Origin: Spirosoma arboris
GTDB lineage: Bacteria > Bacteroidota > Bacteroidia > Cytophagales > Spirosomataceae
Assembly: GCF_009754945.1 (NCBI RefSeq)
Contig: NZ_WPIN01000027.1
Coordinates: forward strand, 37,067-101,066
Reading direction: 5' to 3'
Length of the DNA stretch: 64,000 nucleotides
Shown here: piece by piece, positions 17,125 to 24,880 of the stretch
How positions within the stretch are numbered: the first letter of the stretch is position 1
Layout of the letters: every line of letters begins with the position of its first letter
Translations under genes and position numbers: made by a program
The notes under the pieces: model-generated
Told to the model about the DNA's origin: nothing
The model's input: only the letters and a program-made list of their open reading frames with translations
Databases searched by the model: none

Positions 17125-18699
17125 CTAATATTGTGCCGAAAGATCAGCGGCTACTTTCTTCAGTGCTGCCGTCGCTTCGTCGGTTAGTTTACCAGCGCGC
17201 AGATCGTCCAGAACGTTGGGGTACTGCGCACTCAGTACCATACCAAACTCACTTTCAAATGCTTTTACTTTGTTAACAGGCACCTTATCGAGCAAACCGT
17301 TGGTCGAAGCGTAGATAATAGCCACTTGCTGTTCAACTGGAACCGGTGAATACTGTGGTTGTTTCAACATCTCCTGGTTACGACGACCACGTTCGATAGT
17401 CAGTTTGGTCGATGCATCAAGGTCAGAACCAAACTTGGCGAAGGCTTCCAATTCGCGGAACTGAGCCTGATCAAGTTTCAGGGTACCAGCCACTTTCTTC
17501 ATTGACTTGATTTGTGCGTTACCACCTACCCGTGATACCGAGATACCTACGTTGATGGCTGGCCGGATACCTGAGTTAAACAGGTTCGACTCCAGGAAGA
17601 TCTGACCATCCGTAATCGAGATTACGTTCGTCGGAATATAAGCGGATACGTCACCAGCCTGAGTTTCAATGATTGGTAACGCAGTTAGTGAACCACCACC
17701 TTTTACTTTGTCTTTCAGACTTGGTGGCAAATCATTCATCGTTTTGGCGATGTCGTCGTTGGCATTGATTTTAGCAGCCCGCTCTAATAAACGACTGTGC
17801 AGATAGAATACGTCTCCAGGATAAGCCTCACGGCCTGGTGGGCGACGCAATAGCAGCGACACTTCGCGGTAAGCAACAGCTTGTTTCGACAAATCGTCAT
17901 AAACAACCAGAGCAGGACGACCTGTATCTCGGAAATACTCACCAATGGCAGCTCCCGTAAATGGCGCAAAGAACTGCATCGGCGATGGATCAGATGCATT
18001 GGCTGCTACGATTACTGTATATTCCATTGCGCCCGCTTTCCGTAGCGTTTGCTCCACCATTTTTACGGTCGAAGCTTTCTGACCACAGGCTACGTAGATA
18101 CAGAATACGGGTACGCCTTTATCAAAAAACTCTTTCTGGTTGATAATAGTATCGATGGCCACAGCAGTTTTACCTGTTTGACGGTCACCGATAATCAGTT
18201 CGCGCTGGCCCCGACCGATGGGAATCATAGCATCAATAGCCTTGATCCCGGTTTGCAGAGGTTCATTTACCGGCTGACGGAAAATAACGCCCGGCGCTTT
18301 ACGTTCCAGAGGCATCTGAAACAGTTCCCCCTGAATAGGGCCCATACCGTCAATTGGTAGACCGAGCGTGTTTACTACACGGCCAAGAATACCATCACCC
18401 ACGTTTACGTAGGCAATCTGATCGGTACGTTTAACGGTATCGCCTTCTTTAATTTCCGAATAATCGCCGAGCAATACAGCTCCAACGTTATCTTCTTCAA
18501 GGTTCAGCGCCATGGCCTGAAGCCCATTGTCAAACGACAGCAATTCGCCGGCCTGCACCTTCGAGAGGCCGTAGATACGCGCTACGCCGTCGCCGATTTG
18601 CAGCACCGTACCGACTTCTTCGAGTTCAGCCTCGGTTTGGGTTCCGGCCAGTTGCTGGCGCAGAATGGCTGATATCTCGTCGGGTCTTACGGATTCCAT
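17125..18699 (-). CDS. atpA: ATP synthase F1 alpha subunit
   Basis: A 524-residue regulatory, nucleotide-binding subunit of F1. The ATG at 18699 gives MESVRPDEISAILRQQL, the usual alpha N-terminus; sequence upstream in frame is leader. The Walker A motif GDRQTGKTA is followed by FCIYVACGQKASTV, LVVYDDLSKQAVAYREVSLL and RRPPGREAYPGDVFYLHSRL, all family hallmarks. A TACCTTTG promoter box lies 39 bases upstream on the minus strand. Usually atpH precedes atpA; here a divergent FKBP gene does, so atpA-atpG form a separate transcription unit. Confidence 0.98.
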   Translation of the reverse strand: MESVRPDEISAILRQQLAGTQTEAELEEVGTVLQIGDGVARIYGLSKVQAGELLSFDNGLQAMALNLEEDNVGAVLLGDYSEIKEGDTVKRTDQIAYVNVGDGILGRVVNTLGLPIDGMGPIQGELFQMPLERKAPGVIFRQPVNEPLQTGIKAIDAMIPIGRGQRELIIGDRQTGKTAVAIDTIINQKEFFDKGVPVFCIYVACGQKASTVKMVEQTLRKAGAMEYTVIVAANASDPSPMQFFAPFTGAAIGEYFRDTGRPALVVYDDLSKQAVAYREVSLLLRRPPGREAYPGDVFYLHSRLLERAAKINANDDIAKTMNDLPPSLKDKVKGGGSLTALPIIETQAGDVSAYIPTNVISITDGQIFLESNLFNSGIRPAINVGISVSRVGGNAQIKSMKKVAGTLKLDQAQFRELEAFAKFGSDLDASTKLTIERGRRNQEMLKQPQYSPVPVEQQVAIIYASTNGLLDKVPVNKVKAFESEFGMVLSAQYPNVLDDLRAGKLTDEATAALKKVAADLSAQY

Positions 18700-18737
18700 A
18701 TGTGTATAATGAGATTTTAATGTTGATTTTCCGGCCG

Positions 18738-18745
18738 CAAAGGTA
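18738..18745 (-). promoter_or_regulatory. Promoter -7 box of atpA
   Basis: On the minus strand this reads TACCTTTG, a full TAnnTTTG match. It places the start of transcription about 30 bases ahead of the atpA ATG and supports atpA as the first gene of its operon. Confidence 0.65.
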
Positions 18746-19074
18746 CGACTAAAATTTAATAAAAATGCGATGAAACACAGAATCAATGGCTGAATGTTAG
18801 ACTTTTCCGATATAATATCTGCAACTTATTAGCCATTGGGCAGGCATTCGAAACCGTTCATCCAAATTAACGGTACTTTAAGCAATCAAAATTGACATAA
18901 GCCAAATTTTCAGCTACTTTTAGTAGCTTAATTCGATATGGAATTAAGGTATGGTTGCCAGCTGATTTACTAACTATTTTTTTTGTGAATCAGCCTCTAG
19001 CTAAACTTTTATCCTATTCATTCACGTTTCAATAGCATTACCTTTCGTTTATATACATCACGTTTCATTTTCGC
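18746..19074. other. Divergent intergenic region atpA / FKBP gene
   Basis: About 330 bp, AT-rich. It contains a small palindrome at about 18928-18949 (CTTAATTC and its complement around 6 bases), which could be an operator. No gene is visible. Confidence 0.45.
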
Positions 19075-19848
19075 ATGAAGTTTAATCAATGGATGCTGGC
19101 CGGTATTGCGTCGGCCATTTTTGTCGCTGGTTCCGCGACTGCACAAGTTAAGAAACCGGCCCTAAAAAAGCCGGCCTCTGCCAAACCAGCCCCAGCTGCT
19201 AAACCTGCAACAACAGGAACAACAATAGCCTCTACTCAAGATTCCGTTAGTTATAGTATCGGGGTGTTCATGGCTCAGAATCTGAAGCAACAAGGCATTT
19301 CTGATCTTAATAATGCCTTACTAATGCGTGGGTTAGAAGACGCGTTGAAAGGCTTGCCTACTCAACTGACACAGGCGGAATGCGGGCAGGTTATGAATAA
19401 CTTCATGCAGAAACAGATGGCCTCTCGTAATGCGGAAGGAATGAAAGCATCTGCTGAAAACAAAAAAATTGGTAGTGCATTTCTTGCGGAGAACAAAACC
19501 AAAACGGGGGTAGTCACGACAGCTAGTGGATTGCAGTATTCAATCGAAAAAGAAGGGACAGGCGCTAAACCAACGGCTACCGACCGGGTTAAAGTACATT
19601 ATACAGGTCGCCTGATTGATGGAAAAGTATTTGATAGTTCTGTAGAGCGTGGCCAACCAGCGGAATTTGGTGTTAATGAAGTGATTAAAGGTTGGACAGA
19701 AGCTCTCCAACTGATGCCAGTTGGCTCAAAATGGAAGCTGTTCATCCCCTCTGATCTAGCCTATGGCGACCGGTCTGCTGGTGCCGATATTAAACCCGGC
19801 TCAACATTAGTGTTCGATGTCGAGTTACTTGATATTGTTAAACAATAA
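19075..19848 (+). CDS. Exported FKBP-type peptidyl-prolyl cis-trans isomerase
   Basis: A 257-residue secreted folding factor. A signal peptide (MKFNQWMLAGIASAIFVAGS with ATAQ) is followed by a Lys/Ala/Pro-rich linker, an FKBP N-terminal dimerisation-type domain from about 55 to 145 (DSVSYSIGVFMAQNLKQQGI), and the FKBP catalytic domain (VKVHYTGRLIDGKVFDSS, IKGWTEALQLMPVGSKW, IPSDLAYGDR, LVFDVELLDI). It resembles FkpA/Mip proteins, which work as periplasmic chaperones. A 25-bp inverted repeat separates it from the Prc protease gene downstream, with which it may be cotranscribed. Confidence 0.95.
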   Translation: MKFNQWMLAGIASAIFVAGSATAQVKKPALKKPASAKPAPAAKPATTGTTIASTQDSVSYSIGVFMAQNLKQQGISDLNNALLMRGLEDALKGLPTQLTQAECGQVMNNFMQKQMASRNAEGMKASAENKKIGSAFLAENKTKTGVVTTASGLQYSIEKEGTGAKPTATDRVKVHYTGRLIDGKVFDSSVERGQPAEFGVNEVIKGWTEALQLMPVGSKWKLFIPSDLAYGDRSAGADIKPGSTLVFDVELLDIVKQ

Positions 19849-19853
19849 AGAGT

Positions 19854-19923
19854 GAAAGAATGAAAGAGTGAATGAGCGGAAATTACTAATTACAAATTCG
19901 CTCATTCACTCTTTCATTCTTTC
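19854..19923. repeat. Perfect 25-bp inverted repeat of 8-base words
   Basis: Arms 19854-19878 and 19899-19923 are exact complements around a 20-base loop. The 5' arm consists of GAATGAAA/GAGTGAAT-type words with an 8-base period and almost no C. The same words recur at 62171-62248, 42 kb away. It fills the 97-bp gap between the FKBP and Prc genes. Confidence 0.93.
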
Positions 19924-19945
19924 GCCATTAACCTGGGTAATATAG

Positions 19946-22036
19946 ATGAAAAAGTATCTGGTAACCCTAGTACCCGTGCTGATGCTGAGCTTTCAGCCGG
20001 ATTCCCCCTCGAATGGTGCTACAGGCGATGTTTCGTCCCTGAAGGCATTGCCTACGTCATCTGCGATTGATGACCTGAAGCCATCTATTTCACAAGAGAA
20101 AGTCGAAGCCCTAGTTGCTAAGATCCTTACCCAGTACCACTACCGGAAGGTACGGCTGAACGATTCGCTATCGTCGGTAGTATGGGATAATTACCTCAAA
20201 GAAATTGATGGCAACAAAACGTATCTACTCGCGTCAGATGTGGCTGCTTTTGAAAAATACCGCTATCAGATTGATGAAGCACTCGTAAATGGTGATCTGA
20301 CAGCGGCTTTTGATCTGTATAACGTTTTCAGAAAACGGTATCAGGAACGCAGCGACTTTATTAAAGAGCAGATAAAAAAACCATTTTCGTTCACCGAAGA
20401 TGAAAGTTTCAACACTGATCGTGAAAAAGCGGCCTGGCCTAAGAGCGTAGAGGAACAAAATGATCTGTGGCGAAAAATCCTGAAAAACCAGGAATTAGAG
20501 CTTAAACTAGGCAATCGAAAAGACAGCGCAGTTGTGGCCACAATGACGCAACGCTACGCCAATCTGGATAAAGCCTATAACCGAATCAAAAGCCCCGACG
20601 TGTTTCAGATTTACATGAACTCATTTGCTGAAGCACTTGACCCGCACACCAATTATTTTTCTCCTACCAATGCCGATCGCTTCAATCAGGAGATGAGTCA
20701 GTCGCTGGAAGGGATTGGAGCTATGCTTCAGGAAGATGGTGAATATATCAAGATAACAAGTGTATTACCTGGCGGTCCAGCTTTCAAAAGCAATCTCATA
20801 AAAGTAAATGATAAGATTGCAGGCGTTGCTCAAGGTGATAATGGTACTATGGTAAACACCATGAACTGGCAGGTAGATGAGGTTGTCAAACTCATCAAAG
20901 GTCCTAAAGGCACTGTAGTTCGCATACAAATTGTTTCGCCCAATGCGCTGGCGGGTGCTCCTCCAAAGGAAATCCGGCTAGTTCGGGAGAAGATTAAACT
21001 GGAAGAGCAACGCGCTAAAAAAGAGGTTATTGAGGTAACTGATAACGGCAAGACCTTTAAGATCGGCGTTATCAACATTCCGATGTTCTACCGCGATTTT
21101 GAAGGTGCCCGCAAACGTGAAGAAGGATTTAGCAGCACGACCAGCGACGTTAAAAAATTCATCGACTCTCTGAAAGCAGAGAAAGTAGCTGGTATCGTTA
21201 TTGACCTTCGCGACGATGGGGGTGGCTCACTGACTGAAGCAATCAACCTTACGGGTCTGTTTATTCCCAAAGGTCCAGTTGTCCAGGTACGCGAATCGAG
21301 CGGTGAAACAGAAGTCTATACAGACCCCGATCCTTCTGTAACCTATGATGGTCCTCTGGCTGTTTTGGTGAACCGTTTCAGCGCATCGGCTTCCGAGATT
21401 TTTGCGGCTGCTATTCAGGATTACAAACGCGGTATTATCGTTGGTGGCCAAACCTTCGGCAAAGGAACGGTACAAACGTTGATCGATCTTAATCAATGGC
21501 TCCCTAAAGAGCCGGAGAAAGTAGGTCAGGTAAAAATGACGATCCAGAAATTTTACCGCATCAATGGCAGTAGCACACAGCATAAGGGTGTGACACCGGA
21601 TGTTCAATTCCCGTCGGCCTTCTCGGCTGAAGAGTATGGAGAAAGCTCGCAGCCAAGTGCATTACCCTGGGATCAAATTAATTCGACTCGTTATGAGCAA
21701 TCGCGTGGCATCGACGACAAAATTTTGAGTCGTTTGCGTGATCGTTTCGATCAGCGGCTTAAGTCAGACCCCGAGCTGAAACAACTGGCGCAAGATTTGG
21801 CCGACTTTAAGAAAGCTAAAGAAAATACGGTTGTTTCGTTACAGGAATCGAAACGTCGGAAAGAGCGCGAAGAAGCCGAACGGAAACGTGCAGCAGCCAA
21901 TAAAGTGTCGCAGGCATCGGCTCCGATTGATGAAACCGGCACCCCCTCGCCTAATGCACCTAAAAAGAAAAAAGACCTTTATCTCAACGAAGCAGGTCTG
22001 GTTCTGGCCGATTATATTCTGGCTGTGAATAAATAA
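19946..22036 (+). CDS. prc: Carboxy-terminal processing protease, S41 family (Prc-like)
   Basis: A 696-residue periplasmic protease that degrades or trims proteins from their C-terminus. After a signal-like N-terminus (MKKYLVTLVPVLMLSFQPDS) comes the Prc N-terminal helical domain (LNDSLSSVVWDNYLKEIDG, then LDPHTNYFSPTNADRFN), a PDZ domain (about 260-345: GIGAMLQEDGEYIKITSVLP), and the S41 core with DLRDDGGGSLTEAI, the nucleophile Ser in FSASASEIFAAAIQDY and the general-base Lys in GQTFGKGTVQTL. A charged, Arg/Glu-rich region near 625-670 is like E. coli Prc. A GC-rich terminator follows at 22052-22096. Confidence 0.95.
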   Translation: MKKYLVTLVPVLMLSFQPDSPSNGATGDVSSLKALPTSSAIDDLKPSISQEKVEALVAKILTQYHYRKVRLNDSLSSVVWDNYLKEIDGNKTYLLASDVAAFEKYRYQIDEALVNGDLTAAFDLYNVFRKRYQERSDFIKEQIKKPFSFTEDESFNTDREKAAWPKSVEEQNDLWRKILKNQELELKLGNRKDSAVVATMTQRYANLDKAYNRIKSPDVFQIYMNSFAEALDPHTNYFSPTNADRFNQEMSQSLEGIGAMLQEDGEYIKITSVLPGGPAFKSNLIKVNDKIAGVAQGDNGTMVNTMNWQVDEVVKLIKGPKGTVVRIQIVSPNALAGAPPKEIRLVREKIKLEEQRAKKEVIEVTDNGKTFKIGVINIPMFYRDFEGARKREEGFSSTTSDVKKFIDSLKAEKVAGIVIDLRDDGGGSLTEAINLTGLFIPKGPVVQVRESSGETEVYTDPDPSVTYDGPLAVLVNRFSASASEIFAAAIQDYKRGIIVGGQTFGKGTVQTLIDLNQWLPKEPEKVGQVKMTIQKFYRINGSSTQHKGVTPDVQFPSAFSAEEYGESSQPSALPWDQINSTRYEQSRGIDDKILSRLRDRFDQRLKSDPELKQLAQDLADFKKAKENTVVSLQESKRRKEREEAERKRAAANKVSQASAPIDETGTPSPNAPKKKKDLYLNEAGLVLADYILAVNK

Positions 22037-22051
22037 TTGATAGGTATTGTT

Positions 22052-22096
22052 AATAGCAAACCCCGCTCAGCGAACTGTTGGGCGGGGTTTGCTATT
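22052..22096 (+). terminator. Terminator after the Prc gene
   Basis: Arms 22052-22066 and 22082-22096 (AATAGCAAACCCCGC and complement) give a 15-bp stem followed by TTTTTA. It lies 16 bases past the protease stop. Confidence 0.92.
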
Positions 22097-22141
22097 TTTA
22101 TATTGGCTTTAATCGTAGCTTAAAATTTAACCCGCTCAACC

Positions 22142-22381
22142 ATGTGGTATTTCCTTATCAAACAAAACGATCTCGAAATAAAACAGTACCAGGATTTACA
22201 GAAACGGGCTTTGTTAACCGAAGTCGAACGGTTTAATGAGCCCTACGAAAGCTGGTACGTATTTACGGTCGAAAAGGAGGATTATCCTGTTTTTATGGAT
22301 GATCTCGACCGAGAAGGTATTGCATACGAATTAGCCATTGGCCGTCCAACACGCGCTGAAATGCTGGCGTCCATGAAGTAA
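22142..22381 (+). CDS. Small conserved protein of unknown function
   Basis: A 79-residue soluble protein (MWYFLIKQNDLEIKQYQDLQ ... GRPTRAEMLASMK), rich in charged and aromatic residues, with no signal peptide or membrane segment. I do not recognise a family. The sequence alternates predicted strands and helices and has normal codon use, so it is probably a real gene rather than a chance frame. It follows the Prc terminator and converges with the MATE gene with only a 4-base gap and no visible terminator. Confidence 0.6.
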   Translation: MWYFLIKQNDLEIKQYQDLQKRALLTEVERFNEPYESWYVFTVEKEDYPVFMDDLDREGIAYELAIGRPTRAEMLASMK

Positions 22382-22385
22382 CAGG

Positions 22386-23762
22386 CTAGTGATTAAGTAT
22401 TTCGGATACACTTGTCATTGACAAATCTGTACGCTTAACCCGGCCAAAAAAGCGCCATGTCAGCAGAACAGCAGCAATAGTCAGGCCCGTTAGTAAACCA
22501 ATCCAAACGCCAATGGCATCCATCTTGAATGGAAAAGCCAATACGTAACTCAGCGGTAAGGCTACAATCCAGTATGAAAACAAGGTAATAAGAGTTGGAA
22601 TATTCACATCAGATAAGCCTCGCAAACTCCCCAACGCCACCACCTGTACACCATCGGAAAGCTGAAAGAAACCAGCTATAATCACCAGTGACGCAGCAAT
22701 CTTCATAACAGCTGGGTTATCCCGAATATAAAGCGTCACCAACCAGTCGTTCGCGGTCAGAAACAATAAGGCCATTACTCCCATAAAACCAACCGACAGC
22801 ATAAAAGCAGCTACACCTGCTCGCCAGACGCCTTCGCGGCTACCGCGCCCAACGGCGGCACTCACCCGAATTGCAGCTGCCGACGAAATACCTGTAGCCA
22901 TCATATACGTAACCGACGCCATATTGATCGCAATCTGGTGAGCCGCCAGTCGATCCTCGCCAAGCCAGCCAACAATGACTACCGCCAGCGCAAACGTGGC
23001 CACCTCGAAAAAAAACGTGAGCCCGCCGGGAATACCAAGTCGTAAAATTTCCCACACGTATTCCAAGGTTGGTAATGAGCGATAAGCAGCCGTCAGGTAA
23101 TCTCTAAAACGTTCAGCCCGGTAAATATAAATCAGCATGGCTCCAGCCATAAACGTTCGGGAGAGCAAGGTAGCGACTGCTGATCCCATAAGCCCCAAGG
23201 CGGGAAATGGACCAATTCCTTTAATCAACACATAATTGAAGAGGGCATTAATCAGTAAGGCCGAAAGCGTAATAGCCATGGCAACTCTTGGGTAACGCAA
23301 GCCATCGCAGAGTTGGCGGGCCGCCACAAACACCATGAGTGGTAGTAACGACGCGCTTAGGATAAGCATAAAATTCCGTGTCAGCCGCGTTACTTCCGGA
23401 GTTTGACCGAATAACTCAAAATTAAAAGCCAGCAAAGCCGACAATCCACCTAAGACAACACTAAGTAATAAGGCTACACGAAGCCCAGCTCGAAATAATC
23501 GATTAACACTAGCGACATCGTTTTGATGATACGCTTTTGAAACTAACGCAGCCACAACCGACAGCCCACCCACCCCAATACTCGACATCAGGAAAGAGAG
23601 TGAATTAGCAAGGCCAGCGGCACCCAATGGTACGGCGCCCAGTAATCGCCCAACAAACAGGTTATCAGTAACACCCATCAACACAACTCCCAACTGAGCA
23701 ATAATAATCGGGATACTCAATCGGATCGTATCAGAAAGTTCGGTGCGGAAATTGGTTAGCAT
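22386..23762 (-). CDS. MATE family efflux transporter
   Basis: A 458-residue inner-membrane antiporter of the NorM/MATE type with about 12 hydrophobic helices. The ATG at 23762 gives MLTNFRTELSDTIRLSIPII; IAQLGVVLMGVTDNLFVGRL and the related second-half repeat GLTFFFEVATFALAVVIVGWL carry the two-fold pseudo-repeat of the family. It should export cationic drugs or metabolites in exchange for Na+ or H+. A TATTTTTG box on the minus strand at 23800-23807 is its probable promoter; the leader includes one arm of an inverted repeat shared with the divergent DUF4290 gene. Confidence 0.93.
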   Translation of the reverse strand: MLTNFRTELSDTIRLSIPIIIAQLGVVLMGVTDNLFVGRLLGAVPLGAAGLANSLSFLMSSIGVGGLSVVAALVSKAYHQNDVASVNRLFRAGLRVALLLSVVLGGLSALLAFNFELFGQTPEVTRLTRNFMLILSASLLPLMVFVAARQLCDGLRYPRVAMAITLSALLINALFNYVLIKGIGPFPALGLMGSAVATLLSRTFMAGAMLIYIYRAERFRDYLTAAYRSLPTLEYVWEILRLGIPGGLTFFFEVATFALAVVIVGWLGEDRLAAHQIAINMASVTYMMATGISSAAAIRVSAAVGRGSREGVWRAGVAAFMLSVGFMGVMALLFLTANDWLVTLYIRDNPAVMKIAASLVIIAGFFQLSDGVQVVALGSLRGLSDVNIPTLITLFSYWIVALPLSYVLAFPFKMDAIGVWIGLLTGLTIAAVLLTWRFFGRVKRTDLSMTSVSEILNH

Positions 23763-23771
23763 GGGCGGGCG

Positions 23772-23854
23772 CAAGGAATGCGGAGCAGGGTGCAGAATGC
23801 AAAAATAACATATTCTCTCTAACAACTCCGCCCACCCTGCTCCGCGCTCCTTGT
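23772..23854. repeat. Inverted repeat in a divergent promoter region
   Basis: CAAGGA-x2-GCGGAGCAGGGTG at about 23772-23792 pairs with about 23834-23854, 2 mismatches. It brackets the divergent promoters of the MATE and DUF4290 genes. One arm is in the MATE leader, the other overlaps the -33 region of the DUF4290 promoter, so it could couple the two. Confidence 0.75.
23800..23807 (-). promoter_or_regulatory. Promoter -7 box of the MATE gene
   Basis: Minus-strand TATTTTTG, a TAnnTTTG match, 37 bases ahead of the MATE start codon. Confidence 0.55.
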
Positions 23855-23869
23855 ACCTCGCTCCTTTCT

Positions 23870-24775
23870 TTGTACTTTTGTTTTCTATATCACAAATCCG
23901 ACAAGGACTTGAAAGAATACGGCAGTAGTATCCAAAAGTTGGTTGACAACATGGTCAACATCGAAGATCGGGAAAAGCGTACACGTTATGCACATATCCT
24001 GATTGAGTTGATGCGGCAGATTCACCCCAACATGAAAGATGGTCAGGATTACTACAACAAGTTGTGGGATGACCTATATATTATGTCTGGCTTTACGCTG
24101 GATGTTGACAGTCCTTATCCTCCTCCATCAGAAGAAGCGCTGGGCAAAAAACCGCAACGAGTTCCCTATAATACGCACCACTTGAAGTTTAAACATTTTG
24201 GTCGTAATGTAGATTTATTGATTGCAAAAGCTACCTCTTTAGAAGATCCTGAAGAACGGCGGGCTTTTGTTTCTTATCTAACCCGGCTGATGCGTACATT
24301 TTATCAGGCCTGGAATAAAGAATCGGTTGAAGACGAAACCATTTATCAGAGTCTGATCGAACTCTCGAACGGTAAACTTTATAACGATATCAAGCTCATT
24401 CGGGAAGAGGGTCTTGTTGACGCTACTCCTCGTGAGCGTACAGGCGATCAGCCCCAGCGAATTGGCGGCAATACCTACCGCAATGACCGGAATCGCGACA
24501 ACCGTAATGACGGAACAGGCTCAGGTATGAATCAGGGACGGCCAAACCGAGATGGAGGCCAGCGGAACTTCGGCAACCGAAATAACCGTGACGGCGGATC
24601 ACGCGATGGCGGATCAGGTTCGAATCAGGGAGGACGCCCAAATCGCGATGGTGGCCAACGCAATTTCGGTAATCGAAATGGTGGACCGAACCGCAACAAT
24701 GATCGGAATCGTAACGACCGCGATGGCGGACCACGCGATAATGGATCTGGAGACGGACCACGCCGGAGACGATAA
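23870..24775 (+). CDS. DUF4290 protein with Arg/Gly/Asn-rich tail
   Basis: The frame has no ATG at its start. Residues YGSSIQKLVDNMVNIEDREK, HILIELMRQIHP, YNKLWDDLYIMSGF and HHLKFKHFGRNVDLLIAKA match the DUF4290 family, which in Bacteroidota is normally beside murA, as here. The most upstream candidate start is the TTG at 23870, but it overlaps the promoter box TACTTTTG (23873-23880). A TTG at 23909 would give 288 residues and a short leader and fits transcription better. From about residue 195 the protein is low-complexity Asn/Arg/Asp/Gly, with RPNRDGGQRNFGNRN repeated twice, like an RNA-binding RG tail. Function unknown. Confidence 0.85.
   Translation: MYFCFLYHKSDKDLKEYGSSIQKLVDNMVNIEDREKRTRYAHILIELMRQIHPNMKDGQDYYNKLWDDLYIMSGFTLDVDSPYPPPSEEALGKKPQRVPYNTHHLKFKHFGRNVDLLIAKATSLEDPEERRAFVSYLTRLMRTFYQAWNKESVEDETIYQSLIELSNGKLYNDIKLIREEGLVDATPRERTGDQPQRIGGNTYRNDRNRDNRNDGTGSGMNQGRPNRDGGQRNFGNRNNRDGGSRDGGSGSNQGGRPNRDGGQRNFGNRNGGPNRNNDRNRNDRDGGPRDNGSGDGPRRRR
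23873..23880 (+). promoter_or_regulatory. Promoter of the DUF4290-murA unit
   Basis: TACTTTTG with TTG at 23851-23853, spacing 19, is a full consensus match. It lies inside the longest possible DUF4290 frame and therefore bears on the choice of start codon. Confidence 0.65.
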
Positions 24776-24792
24776 ATTTCTGCTTAGTGTCA

Positions 24793-24847
24793 TCGCCGGT
24801 GCAATGATGAGTTATGGTAGGATCATAATTTATCATCGCACCGGCGA
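24793..24847. repeat. Inverted repeat between DUF4290 gene and murA
   Basis: Arms 24793-24816 and 24824-24847 pair over 24 bp with 3 mismatches and a 7-base loop. AATTCATAATTCAT-type words follow up to the murA start. It lacks a T run, so it may process rather than end the transcript. Confidence 0.8.
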
Positions 24848-24880
24848 ATTAGTTATAATTCATAATTCATCATTCCACGA

